Shown: piece by piece, positions 13,250 to 25,518 of the stretch | How the letters are laid out: each line of letters opens with the position of its first letter | Numbering within the stretch: the stretch's first letter is position 1 | Assembly (NCBI GenBank): GCA_030407085.1 | Contig: CM059582.1 | Location: 15,667,501-15,731,500, forward strand | Reading direction: 5' to 3' | Length of the DNA: 64,000 bases | Source: Trichopria drosophilae | Taxonomy: Eukaryota; Arthropoda; Insecta; Hymenoptera; Diapriidae | Made by a program: the position numbers and the translations under genes | The notes under the pieces: model-generated | The model's input: only the letters and a program-made list of their open reading frames with translations | Database searches by the model: none | What the model was told of the DNA's origin: nothing

Positions 13250-14279
13250 ATGCAGTGATAGCCGCAAGTCGTTGAAACGCAACTTGTTTCATTCTTAAGA
13301 AGGAACATTTTAATCACGCGTGTCCAATCCGTATTATTATTAGTTTTTATTTATTTAACATTGACTATTTATGTCCTAGATTTAATGTATGAAATTCGCG
13401 AATTTTTGAACATTTGTAGATTCTAGATTCGAAATTTTAGTTTTAGAAATTTCATGTTTTTATTATCGATTATTCTGAACAAAATAGACTTAACTGTTGT
13501 TCCCAGACGACTTCTTACTATTAACTTATCATCTTTCTCCGATTATACGTTGTGATAAACGTGTTGTGATTAATAAAGTGGCGACAGATAATGCAATAAA
13601 ACCTATCATTACTGTTGTATTTGTACCTCTGTTCAATTCTTGGAATAAAAGCGTGGGATGTTTTCTGTTCTTAATGTAACTTAAATCAATTTACTTCTCA
13701 ATAATCACCGTTAATGAGAATTTAATGGCCTTTATCGTGATTAAAGTTGAATATGCTAACTAATCCAGTGAATGGACACGAATAAAATATGTTCAGTCTT
13801 TTTTTAACACGCGTCACGTCCATTTGAATCATAGTAGATCAAAAGAATAGTGCGTTTAATAATTTTCACCCGTTGAAATATTATTCATCAGTTGATGATC
13901 ACAATCATTGTTACATCCAAACTATAAATCCAATATTCGTCACCTGCGTCGTAAATATAGATTTAATAACCGCTAATTATATTGCTTCTATAATTAAAGG
14001 TTATTGCATTTGATACAAGAATAGATTTTTAAAGAATCCTGCTAATCGCTACTACAATGGGCAAGTGTGTATTAAAGTGCAATAGAATATGTTTGACTTT
14101 ATAATATCAGTGTAAACATGGAAAAACTGAGATACTTCGAATGGACAAAAACGTGGAAAGGAAGTGAAATCTTAAAGGTATCGTGATCGGTACATGGCGA
14201 GTGAGGGAATATGCAGAAAGTGACTTTTAAGGACGGCCAAGGATGTCCTTTACAGTGGACAGAGGTTTCCGGAAAACGC

Positions 14280-17200
14280 ATGAATTCTTCCAGGCATCTG
14301 ATTCATGCCACGTTAATTTATCTCGTCCTTGTTGCGGCTTTGTGGTGTGTCCCTTCTTACCTACAGTACCGGTGAGAACCTCGATAAAACTGAGCATATA
14401 GCATTGTTAGGGCTGTTAGTGTATATTTTCAAAACTTGTGTTCTAAAATTTAAGTCGTAAACTGATGCTCCTTGAGTAATTATTCTGGGTAGTTTTCATT
14501 TAGGATATGTCAATAATGTGGATGCCAATTTGTGGCGTAGATCTAATACTATTTTATGACTGTAATTCCTATTTATTCAAGCCTATTAATAAAATTTAAA
14601 CAAAACTGTATTAAAATGATTTTAATGTCGTATTTTGTTTGCTTCCAGAATTTCCGAAACGGGACAGACGGTAGTGCTTACATTAGTTGACACAGCAGCT
14701 GTAGAGCTGCAAAGCTTGGCAGACGAGCCTAAAATCTCATCGGATTTTCGCTCCAGGTCAGAAATAAAAAATCTGTCTATAAACTCGGACAGCCCACCAG
14801 TACTTGCCAAAGATAACGAGGAACCGGTAGACAGAGGTGGGAAAGCACCGCCCGTCGAAAGTGAGCTACCCCGAAAAGTTGTAAATATTTCAAAAAATGA
14901 AGCCGTTGAGACAACAAGCAGTCCGACCCCCACTGACGATTCTGCACCGGAAGTTGTCATCGTACGAGCTGAATTAAATAAGGTCCATTACGGGGATAGC
15001 AACCAAGAATTTGACGAGGATTGTAAAGATTCAATCCCAAAGGAGGATGAAGGAGAAGGTCAGGGGGAAGAGGTTCAAAAGGTCGAAGAAGCTACACCAG
15101 ATTCGGATGACATTGCTTCGAGATCAAAAATTGCAGGAAGCGGCGATGGAGCTTCCACTGTCGCAGGAGACACATCGGCAACTTCAGATTCGAACGAACC
15201 ACATGAAGATATACCGTCGTTCAACGAGTGGACGCAGAAGAGGCTGGAGGAAGCTGAAAAGAAAAAAAGTGAGTAATCTTTGTTCATCTGATTAAAACAT
15301 GGTTCGTGGAAAATAAAATAATTCGATTTTCAATTTTCAGCACATCCGAACGTCTCGGTTCAGACTCCAGGAAGCGGTCCTGGAAAAGGGGTTGGTGGGA
15401 TGAAAGTGCGATCGAAAAATTATGCGTCCCCCGATTGTGGCGCCAAAATTGTAGCTGTTAATCCAGAAGCGCGCGGAGCTCGTAACATCCTCGTCTCAAC
15501 ACGAGATGAGTACATGTTGAACGCCTGCACCAATCGCATATGGTTCGTCGTCGAACTTTGCGAAGCAATTCAAGCGAAGAAAATAGAATTAGCAAATTTT
15601 GAACTCTTCTCGTCATCCCCCAAAGACTTTACGGTATCGATTAGTGATCGATTTCCAACTCGCGAGTGGATTACAGTTGGACAATTCACTGCAGAGGATG
15701 AAAGAGACATTCAAAGTTTTCATCTGCACCCCCACACTTTTGGTAAGTTTGTGAAAGTGGAGTTGCATTCTCACCACGGGTCGGAACATTACTGCCCAGT
15801 ATCCCTTCTTCGGGTTTACGGTACTAGCGAATTTGAAGTACTGGAAACGGAAACCGACAACGTAGATGTAGATTCTAGTAATGAAGAGGAACACGAGGGC
15901 GAAGAAGAAGAAGAATCAATAGATTTCGAAGGACAAATTGGTGAACCTTCGGGAAACCTTTTCGGTAGTGCTCGTGATGCAGTGTTGAACATTGTGAGAA
16001 AAGCCGCTGAAGTTTTAGTGAAAACTGGATCTTTGGGGCATAATAATATTACGAAGATACAAGAGAGTATCCGCGGAGATGTTATGAACAGTTCCTTTGG
16101 GAGCTGTATGACACCGAGATACGCGATTATATGCCAAAATTGTACGGACGATACGTTTGCTAGGGTTTTTGAAATTATCAGTTGCAGAAATAGATACTTA
16201 GATGCATTGTTGAACATTGAACTCCTTGACTTAGCTTTACGCGGTAGTGAACTTTGCAGAGGACGAGGTATCTACATCCCCCCTAAGAGAAGGAAACGGA
16301 AAGATGATATTCGAAACTTAGAAGATTCTGGAATGTTAGATAGTAGCAAATCATCATTGCAAGCAACGTTTTTCGCTTCATTGTTCACGCCAGATTACAT
16401 AGTCGCTTTGTGTAACATATTGGCAACAAAGGAAAGGAGAGTCGTGGTCAATTCGAGTTTCGAAATACCTGGGAGTGTATCAGAGAACGAAACAAGTGCC
16501 GAAGAAGTAAACGACTCTGAAATCTTGAAATCGCCTAAAGTAATTTCTCCAACTCAAACGTTGAATATTGATTCCACTGAATATAAACCAACTGGCGCAA
16601 CTATCAAGGAAACGAAACAAGGAAACTTCGTACATGTGGAAACGGTAGATATTCCGACTACCAAAATGGATACGAGTAGTTCGGGCGACAATATTGTTAC
16701 TAACATCCCTACTTTAGGAATGGATGAATGGCAGAAAGAATCGTCAGTCCCAGCTGCAGATTTTAACAGCCAATCAGTAGAGGACATTAGAAGTCAGGAA
16801 ATTCCAACATCTTCGTCTACTATTACCGTGTCTGTTCCGCAGAATGTTAAAGTTCCAGAAAAACAAACTCAAGATACAGCAGACGTTACTTTTCCTGCAG
16901 ATGCTACCTTCACTTCAAGCGGCGACAATCAAGGAGTTGATGATTTGACATCAGAAAGTACGGAGATTCCGGATACGATGAAAGGAGCCAAGATAGATGC
17001 TAAATCAAATGTTGATCAAGATGCGAAAGCGAAGATGGATAACTTTGATCAGGAAGCAAAAATAACTCAGGATCAACTCAATTTTGATAGCTTCGATTTT
17101 AAGGATCTGGAGGTTGATGGGCTATTGAATGGGAACAACGCAGCTTCAACGACTCCCGCAACTCCTAACAACTCTTCCCCTCAACAGAAAGAGTCCGTTT

Positions 17201-20200
17201 TTCTGAGGCTGTCTAACAGGATTAAGGTAAATTTGTATTTCTTGCTTTATTTTTTTTTTGTTTTGTCTGACTCATTCTAGTAAACATTCAATTATACTTT
17301 ACCTCGCGTTTGAATCACCGAGTGTCCGTAGTTAATTCGTATTGACATTGATCTTGTGGGTAAATACTTGTCGGAAGTTTGCAACGCAACATTTACGTAA
17401 TAGACGATCAAATCTTACTATAACATTCTAAGCGCCCGACGCTCTAATTCGTTAAACCAATAGTCGCAGACTGCTAACAGGATGTATTCGGCATTTGTTG
17501 ATTTCCTATTTACAGGATAATGTCGTAATATTTACTGTTATGTAGTTTACAGACGGAAGATAGATATTTGTACAATAATTTTAGGAAAATACACGCGCTA
17601 CTTTTTTAATCATTAATTTGAGATTTCTTGCTGATTTTATTTTTTTGAAGAATGTTATTTTGAAATATTATTCACTTCCATTTCTATTTAAGATATTATG
17701 TGCAAAAAGTAATCGAAATTTGGAATTTAAATGAACTATGTAAAAGAAATCAGTAAATTTTATTTGGGTTTTGGTAAATCTATTTTTTTTATTACTAACC
17801 TTAATAAAAATGAAAATAAATGAAAAAGATTAAAGACGAAAGGAAATAAGTATATTAATGGAGATTTTAAGCATACTAGTACTGCATTTTACTGTTTTAT
17901 TATCTTTCAGGAATTCCAAGAATTTTTTTATTTTTTATTTGGATTTTTGGAATTCAGGAAAAAGTACGAAAAATTCGACAATTTTCTCTGTGGTATTCCA
18001 AGAATTTTTTTATTTGGTTTTTTGTAATCTAAAAAAAAATGTAGGAAAAATTTCATTATTTTCTTTGACGAATTTCAAGGATATTTTTTATTTCGAATTT
18101 TTGTAATTTAAAAAAATGTTTTAAGATAATTCCAGAGATTTTTTTTAGGAATCTCAAGCATTTTTGTAGTTAATTTTTTAAAATATTTTCCAAAGGTTGA
18201 TAGTTTTTGAAATAAAAAATTTCAATGTTATATAGTTTAGGATTTTTTCCCAAGAAAACTAGCACCTTTCGGGAAAAAATTGCAGAAAACAATAAATACT
18301 TGGAATTCATAGGAATATACTTAAATTTTTTGAGAATTTTTCGTAAAAATTTTAAAATTAAACAAGAATCGAATTAAACATTATTCAAAATATCAGTGGT
18401 AAAATGTGGAAAAATTACAATGTGTTCCTCACCCAATTGTAAAAACAGTTCACTCTTATCATATTTTTCAAGAATTCACCGTTTTTTAGGTGCTGCGTCC
18501 TAAAATTTGGAAAAGTATTGCAATATGAGAAGAAACTATTAGAAAGTTCATCGAAAATTGACCACATTTAATGTGGTTAATATTTGTCCAAATAAAAAAA
18601 TGTTAATGGACAAATAACTATTTTATCTTTTCTTTTCAAGGTATTTTTTTTCACGTAATGTATCTACTGAATAGAGTTTTAACCTCGCTATAATATTTTA
18701 TAGATTTATAATGTTTAAAATAATTATTCGTCTATTTTAAATTTAAAATTTTTATTTAATTGTTAGAATAATTTTTTTTTTTTTTTTTTTTTTTTTTTAT
18801 TAATTAACGAGCGGAATCGCCCTTTTTACTAAATTGTTGTCTTATTATTTTACTATATGATTTTGCGAGAGCTGCAGATGGACTTAGACAGATGGCGCCA
18901 TACTTCACATTTGTGTATGAAATGTAGGACTGCAGAAACCTACACCAAGTACAGCATTTGAAAAGTTTCTAATGTCAAATATAGGAGCAGTTGATTTTTT
19001 TAAGATTTGTTTTCATATTGAAAAAGTAATGGAATTGGTCCTCGAAATCAACCAAAAGTGCAGAAAATAGATCAATATTATTAGAGGATTTTTCTTTGCT
19101 TATAAAATCATACTAACCACTAAAGAATGTCATTATGGTCACGTATAACATATATAGGGGTGAGGCACCTGTTGTGCAGCGGGTTTTGATTATTGTCCAT
19201 AACTTTTAATGGGATCATTCAGTTTTGATGATCGAAGTACCTAACTTTTTGATCTTTTGACTTTTTGATAAGTATAATAATTCAATGTAAAAGAAGAAAG
19301 GCATAATCAATTTTCGAAAGATAGATTTTTGGCGAATGAAAAAGTTGTTCCCCGTTATGCAGCATTTAAAAAAATCCGCTAAAACTTTGAAAATATTGAG
19401 TGAAACCACTTACCAGGAACGAATAAACAGATCAAATTAAACGCAGAGTAATTGTACTTTGGTAAATAATGAAAAGTATTAGCTAGTTATTTTGCAGATT
19501 TCTGTTCGCGCTAATTGTTTCGCCAAAAATTCTTTTATGTGATAAAATATAGGTTTGAAACTAAGTTTTTACGTATAGTCCGCTGTCAACCTTTTTAATG
19601 TACACAATAAACAGGTTCATTTTGAACAAATGTTAGTACATGAACACATTGCGTACAGAAAATGTGTGCAACTGTTATCGGTTCAGTGTTTATTAAAAAA
19701 CAAGTTTATAATGAGACTAGATATTGATAACAGTTTCATAACAATAGGTAGACACACAAGTTATGAAATACGGGTGCTGCACTACCGAAGCTGCTGCACA
19801 ACAGGTTCCTCTCCCTTACTAAAAAAAATATAAAAAAAAAAATGGGTCCGTGTACTTTTCTATTAATTGAATTTTTCTAAGAAACGATACAGGTATGTTT
19901 ATAAAGTCTTTAATCACTTCTAAAACATTAAATTTTCAAAATTCAAAATAGCGGATGCAATGTGACAAAAATGAAGAAGCTCCGATCTCGTCGAAATTTT
20001 ATATACAATGGTATTTTTATGTTTTTTTGAAAATTGGGTTTTCTTCTTTTGACGCTGTTTAGAAACATTAGCCGTATGAAAGCGGACGATGACATTTTCT
20101 TCATGTTTTTTTAACAGTCTTTGGTTTAACAAAATCCACGCAGACTAATTTAAAGCGACGCCCACCAAGAAGCTCATAACTCTTACATTGTTTATCGGAA

Positions 20201-22243
20201 TTTCGCAAAAAACCATGTATTTTTTGAGGTCGCTGATTACGAATCGTAAATCAGAATTAACAAATTAAAAATTACAGATTATCCACCTCAAGTACTTACA
20301 CCGTTTTTTTGTGAAATTCAGATTGATGTCAAAGTTGATTTCTTGATATCTACAATTTTGAATGAGTAATTTTGGCTTTTATAATAAAGGGAGGACGGGA
20401 CGCAGCGACGTACAAGTTGATTGTACACCTAGTTTCATCTATTCTTTCCTTCAAGATTCGGCGCAAGTGCATAAGCTACTTTCGAATGTTCTTTTAATGG
20501 TGCTGTAATTGGTCACCCTCATTGGTCTACTACTTCCCTCAAACTATACTCATATTACTATAGTAGTAGACCAACGGAGGTTTTGGAACACAACCAAATA
20601 AAACTCATTTTTTAAGCTTCCTGAAGAGGTCTGTTTTTTTGGCGATACACTTTGCACTTACAATTCGATAAATAAATAGATATACTTGTATTTCCCTTAT
20701 TAACCTCATAAATGTAAAAATTAAATCATTCATAATTTGTAACGAAAGTTTTCTGAACACCGAGCTCCATCCGTAAGATATGACAAGTGCGAACACTTCT
20801 TTCAAAGTTTATGCTGTTCATGGTCAGGTAGTACAGAAGTGGAGGTTTGTTCTGTTTGTCTAGCTGTAACAGCAGCAGCTCGTGGTATTTTTTGAAGTCA
20901 GTAGATGTGCAATACAGTATAAATATCTTGATTGCCCAATGAGGTTATATGCTACGAATAAAAAATAAATCTAGTCAATTAAACATTTGAAGAACCGTTA
21001 TATTTTTCAGGCACTGGAACGTAACATGTCCCTAAGCGGACAGTATCTGGAGGAACTTAGTCGCCGCTACAAAAAACAAGTAGAGGAGATGCAACGTTCG
21101 CTGGAACGAGCGGTCCAGGCAATGGGAGAAGAATCCCGCAAAGGTGAGGAACGCGAATCAAAACGAATCGAAGAGATAACGACACTCCGAGAAGAGATCA
21201 ATTTCCTTTCGAAATCTGTTGAGGATCTTCTATACGATCGTGACAGCTGGAGCACCTTTTTCACGACAATTGGACAATATGCCCTTCTGATCATCGTAGA
21301 CATAGCGGTAGTAATATTAATACTTTCATACTGTCGAAAAAGTGAAGAACCGTTTTTAGTAGACTCTAAAAGATTGTCTAAAGCTGCAGTGGCGCCGCAT
21401 CGTAGGAGTCTCGAATCCTTCGGCGAACGAAACTTATTGAAAAAGTCTAAGAAACGGAGACCTAGCGAAGTCGCATCATATATCACTGGAAATTACGATG
21501 AGTTGATGATAGATGATCGAAATCCAAATCAACTTTCTAAAAAGGAAAAGAAGAAAAAGCGAAGAAAAGACTCAGCGATGGCAAGAATAGCATCAACCGA
21601 ACATATGAAGCGGGAGCCTGTTCGGTACAAGCATGCTCTGAACGCGATGCCTGGCGGAACGACGTTGCCTTCCCGAAGAGCATCATCGGAAGATGCTCCA
21701 AACTCTTGCGGCGACAGGTCCAGCATCAATCAGAATAGAAAGAGGCCCGATTCCGCCCCTGAATGTCCAGTTGGCTGGTTTGCCAATGATTTCGAAAAAC
21801 GAAGTCATTTATGTTCCGAGAAGTCCGAAGCTAGGACGTCAGACAAAAGATCCTTGTCGAAGTCCAAGTTAGAACAAGACTCGTCTGAAGTTTGTACAAT
21901 GGACGAAAATGTGTGTTGCGAACACGAAATTGGAGTTTCTTCGAGGGTCACCGATCAGACGAAGCAAAAACTTTCATCTCCGTCGTTCATGAAAACAGCT
22001 CTGGGGGCCAGGAACAAAAGAATCTCATCGTCTATGAGCAGCAAACAATCTTTTAATCGGTCCAGCATGGATCCTTTACGATCGTTGCCAGAATCCGTAA
22101 ATTCCAGTGTAGGGAATATTAATGGCACCAATGGCCACGTGGATGAGAATGGAGACTCTAGGAGCAGCAGTGCGACGTCAACGCTGACGAAGAAAGACAA
22201 GAAGAGCAACGGTTTGAAGAAAATGGTGAGGAAACTTTTTTGA
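14280..22243 (+). CDS. SUCO: SUCO/Slp1-like SUN-domain ER membrane protein
   Basis: Four coding exons join in frame: 14280-14371, 14649-15268, 15341-17226 and 21011-22243. All have GT-AG borders, and they give 1276 residues, close to human SUCO. The start at 14280 gives a signal peptide (HLIHATLIYLVLVAALWCV). An in-frame ATG at 14211, after a stop at 14202, has better context and would add 23 residues. Order: signal peptide; acidic low-complexity region; SUN-like domain at about 264-405 (NYASPDCGAKI, VELCEAIQAKKIELANFELF, HYCPVSLLRVYG); acidic stretch; GIYIPPKRRKRK; a Ser/Thr-rich linker; the family motif RIKALERNMSLSGQYLEELS at about 864; coiled coil; transmembrane helix at about 954-974; Lys/Ser-rich tail. 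Slp1/SUCO proteins act in the ER or nuclear envelope, protecting folding of membrane and secreted proteins. That role is inferred from the family. Confidence 0.93.
17911..18200 (+). repeat. Degenerate tandem repeat, about 80-bp unit, 4 copies
   Basis: In the third SUCO intron a unit beginning GAATTCCAAGAATTTTTTTA recurs at about 17911, 17993, 18070 and 18148 with growing divergence. Each unit has a T-rich start, then TTTGGAATTC or TTTGTAATCT, then a short A-rich block. The short ORF running through it has no coding character. Confidence 0.6.
18772..18798 (+). repeat. Poly-T tract (27 T)
   Basis: An uninterrupted T run in the SUCO intron. On the opposite strand it could be the poly-A tail of a retroposed sequence, but no retrogene is recognisable next to it. 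Confidence 0.8.
18886..18900 (+). promoter_or_regulatory. CTCF-like motif in SUCO intron
   Basis: AGACAGATGGCGCCA shares the AGATGGCGC core with the sites at 8035, 13231 and 23515. The flank is weaker than in the 13231 site. Confidence 0.3.
19156..19818. mobile_element. MITE with about 30-bp inverted ends inside SUCO intron
   Basis: The left end AGGGGTGAGGCACCTGTTGT (then GCAGC) is the inverse of the right end, where ACAACAGGTTCCTCTCCCTT closes the element, with a few mismatches. The element is about 660 bp, lacks a transposase ORF and has an internal partial echo of the terminal word (GTTCCCCGTTATGCAGC at about 19346). A TA duplication at the borders is possible but not certain. Confidence 0.7.
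20515..20584. repeat. Hairpin, 18-bp stem, dispersed family
   Basis: TTGGTCTACTACTT is followed about 20 bp later by AGTAGTAGACCAACGG, giving a strong stem with an AT-rich loop. A half copy (AGTAGTAAACCAACGAGGG) lies at about 24325, so this is a dispersed repeat rather than a unique hairpin. I see no miRNA-like arm length. Confidence 0.55.
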
Positions 22244-22782
22244 TTGAGGTGAAAACGTGCGCTTCCAAAGACTGACTACGAGTGCGGTGATGAATGTGAC
22301 TATGTAGACGCTCGGTGCTTATTAAGACATTCATAGTAAACAAAAGCAGTGGTCCTTGCAAAAGCGATTGTGGAGATCAAAAAAAGAATCGTTTGTGCAC
22401 GGACCACAGACGGAAATTTAGCAAATCGCCAAAGTCTAGCCACCATTGAAAGTGGTAGACAAAACCAAAAAAACTTACTTTCTTTAAGTAGTCTTCAGGT
22501 TAGGCTTTTTCGACTTTTCAGTTACGTCGAGGTACCAGCTGAGCGATATTTCCAGAGGATGATGAGCGTAAGTTAAAACATTGACCAAACTTGAAGAATC
22601 CAACGAAGCGCGCATTGATTTTAGGCGAGTAAATAATTTTTCTTTTTATCTTGAGAATCGTAACTCAAGAGTCTCTTAATTTTAAGCGTGTCGAATAAAT
22701 TCCGATTGCCAAAGTACTCGGAAGTGGCGAGTTCGATTTAGAAATCGATTTTACGCGAGATACCACGTTTTTTTTTTGTATA

Positions 22783-22860
22783 AATAAAGAAAAATAAATC
22801 GCGACTGTATGATTCGCAAGAGCGACACGAAGCACGCACTTGCGACATCTCTCGAATAAA
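22783..22860 (+). terminator. SUCO polyadenylation signals
   Basis: AATAAA hexamers occur at 22783-22788, 22793-22798 and 22855-22860, about 540-620 nt after the SUCO stop codon. They imply a 3' UTR of at least 0.55 kb. Which one is used cannot be told from sequence. Confidence 0.5.
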
Positions 22861-23514
22861 GTGACTTTTCTTCACGTACAGAGAAAACCCGAGATAAGTC
22901 TCGTCGGCACGTTAACACGCGACGAGTTCCGAAGGACTGTGTATTTGTAACGAATCCTGTGATAAATCGCTCCTAAATTGGATGGCACTACGACGGAATA
23001 TCAATGATTAAACCTGATAACAATGGAGAATCCTTGATCCTCAAAAGTTAGGTTAGGTTGAAGAATTCTCCATTTTGGGCTAACGAAAGAGAACGCGAAG
23101 GATGGGAACGACTTAACCTGGACGGGAATCGCCTATCCTATTACTTAACGTGCATTTAACAGGAGATATGGACTCGAGCGAACAATTAATCTTAAATAAG
23201 AGTAATTAAGTGAAAGATTAACGAGTGGCACGATATTTGATGAAATAAAACGTAGAAATGACGTTTGTTTTAGTTATAAAAGTTATTTCTACGCAGGAAG
23301 TAATTTTTATGGGCATTTTCATTAGTTTACGCGTAATCTATGGGGGAGGGACCCAGATGTTTTACTCTAGATCAATTTAGAAACCTATCGCTCGGTCTAA
23401 ATCTGATTACGTAATGTCACGAATATTCGCAATCACGTGACATTGAAAAACGGAGCGATTGTTCCTGATGGATTTTGTCAATTTTGTTCGTTTTTAAATG
23501 GTAATTCGTCTGGA

Positions 23515-23531
23515 TGGCAGATGGCGCTTTC
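23515..23531 (+). promoter_or_regulatory. CTCF-like motif
   Basis: TGGCAGATGGCGCTTTC fits the AGRTGGCGC core. It lies downstream of the SUCO 3' end, between two convergent genes. Confidence 0.3.
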
Positions 23532-23742
23532 ACTCGAGTTTTTGCGAGGTTTCTTTTCATTTTCAGACTTTTGAAGACTAGTCAGTTTTTTGGAGGTTAT
23601 GTACGTATACTTCTGGTTTGGTATGGATTTAGTTTTGCATTGTATCGACGAAATATTAACTTTCAAACTCTGAATGATTTATTTACTTTAGTAAACGTAC
23701 ATAACCACAAAAACGATTAAATTTTTTTTAAATTATAAAATA

Positions 23743-24086
23743 CGGTAGAACTTCACTTTATTGTCCTTCTCTTTGTTAGCGCCTTCACATTATTAGCGAG
23801 ATTCTCTATTTAGAGCAGGTAAGGATAGTTCTTCTTCTCTCTTTCGTAATTTCAGTGTCGTGTCTACGGCAGTCCTTCCCTTATTTTAATTTCTCCTATT
23901 ATAATATTTCCACGCCAAGAAAGAGAAAGAGAGAGAAAAAGTGAAACAGCAAACGTTTATTTGGAGAGAGGAGAAAATTAGAATAAGAGAAGGACTACTG
24001 TATTTTGTCGGCTGGAAGGTGCGCATTTGTTGGACAACAAAGTAAAAGGCAAAACCCGAGTAGGACAATAAAATGAAGTTCTAATG
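23743..24086. mobile_element. TA-flanked MITE (family E) with a second MITE inside
   Basis: The ends are CGGTAGAACTTCAC..TTTATTGTCC and, inverted, CATTAGAACTTCAT..TTTATTGTCC, flanked by TA at 23741-23742 and 24087-24088. Near the left end, words of the type TTTATTGTC, TTTGTTAGC and TTATTAGCG are separated by 6 and 9 bp, the same spacing as in the other TA-MITE families here. A family A copy occupies 23867-24000 inside it. Confidence 0.7.
23867..24000 (-). mobile_element. TA-MITE family A, internally deleted copy
   Basis: It starts CGGCAGTCCTTCCC and ends, read forward, AGAATAAGAGAAGGACTACTG. TA flanks it at 23865-23866 and 24001-24002. It shares AGTGAAACAGCAAACGTTTA and the GAGAGGAGAAAATTAGAATA block with the copies at 26953-27205 and 43230-44831, but lacks about 120 bp of the middle. 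Confidence 0.75.
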
Positions 24087-25518
24087 TATATTAGTATTGG
24101 TATATTTATTTTGAAAATAAACGAATTCGTACTATAAAATGAGTCTAACAATGGTGATCTGTAATGATTTACAGATCTCAGCAAACGGGAAAGATTTTTT
24201 TTTTTGTAATTTATAGATTTGTAGGTTAGGATCCTTCGTAAATCAGTTTTAACCAGTCGTTACTTTCGTCTACAAACGTAGAACTTCGTATTAAAGGTTA
24301 TGGGTGATCCATTCAATCAGAGTAGTAAACCAACGAGGGTTTTGCAACAGTATTTTTAGTGATACATAAATGTCATTTTTTTTCCCATTTGCTGAGATAA
24401 AAATTTAAATCAAGATGAAAGTTTTATTAAAAAAGAGTCCTACTTCACCCATATCGAGTTCTTATTAAACGTATCATTAAATTTTATCGATAATCATCCG
24501 AGTGACAATAAGTGTGTAAAATATTTTACTTCCGAGAAAGAATTTTGGTTAAATGTGTGAAGAGTGACTCGATTTTCACTCCAAGAAATTTCCTCTTCGT
24601 TAATAACCTATATTAGTAGTTTGTCATGTAAATACAATTTTAACATTCCATTATTTTGTATAAATTGTGTATCGCTTAACGTGTCTGTAATGTAGTTACT
24701 ATTTGAATACTTATTTATTGTTGTAGTGTGTAATGTGTGGGTCATTATTAACGAATTGAAGTTTAGTGTGATTCCTTTAAACACACTTTTGACCCCCTGC
24801 GAAAATACTTCCAAGTGTTTTTGAATTTCTTTGGAGTGATAATTATTTCACTTAAGATTCCTTCAGTAAAATTGGACTTTACATCACCTTGACACCTAGT
24901 CGATATTTGTTATTCTGCAAAAATGAAGCGTGTCACGAGTGTGTGTTTAGTTAGCGTTATAAATGTGTTAAAGTCATCTGCTGAACGTTACAATTGTAGA
25001 TATGAACTATTTCATAAGACTGTTTAAATATATTATCTCGTAAGGCTGTTACACACGTACCCATTAATAATAGACATAACTGTTCGAATATGCGTTTCAT
25101 TATTTAAATGCAAGAAAATGTAAGACTTTAGGGTCGCCTGTGTCAAAAACGTTACGTTTGTTTTTCATATTTATAGTAATAACTTATACGCTGTATTCGT
25201 CTGGATATTAGCACACGAATTAATGGAAACGTAACCTCCTTTGGGAGTTGGAATCTCCCAGATAAAATACGGGATAATATTCAAGCGAATACAGTGTATT
25301 AGACATATTTTCACGTTTTTAAGCGAGCAATTGTGATGTATGACATAAGCTGCTAGGAGAAGATATTAAAAAAGTTTTCTAAAAGTATTGTTTTTATTTT
25401 CCCTGACCACCTTACAAACTCGTTTCTTCACAAATCAAGGTAAGACTAAAATAAAATACTAGTATTTACAAAAGATTAGGGAAAAGATTAGGGGAGATGT
25501 TGAAAAGGGTATGGGGAA

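Larger units (their letters stand above)
2963..14210. other. Long gene-poor intergenic region
   Basis: This is mostly AT-rich DNA without coding exons that I can defend. Patches with less biased composition at about 4640-5015, 7600-7960 and 8560-8660 could be 5' UTR exons or regulatory DNA. For example, AAG|GTAATG at about 5014 looks like a splice donor and GCGGTGG..CCACCGC at about 8582 is a small hairpin. None is supported by an ORF. A further hairpin with TGGCCTTACT / AGTAAGGCCA arms lies at about 10818-10858. The separately listed features cover the CTCF-like sites, the tRNA-like fragments, the GC-rich patch and the ATGGCGG-rich cluster. Confidence 0.5.
22861..25456. other. Intergenic DNA after SUCO
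   Basis: No coding exon is visible. It holds a short TTAGGTTAGG telomere-like run at about 23050, a CTCF-like site, one pair of nested MITEs (23743-24086) and AT-rich sequence up to the non-LTR element. The genes on either side are convergent, so this is 3' flank for both. Confidence 0.5.

Noticed and set aside
20515..20584. miRNA precursor in SUCO intron
   Set aside because: The stem is only about 18 bp and a half copy occurs elsewhere, which fits a dispersed foldback repeat better.
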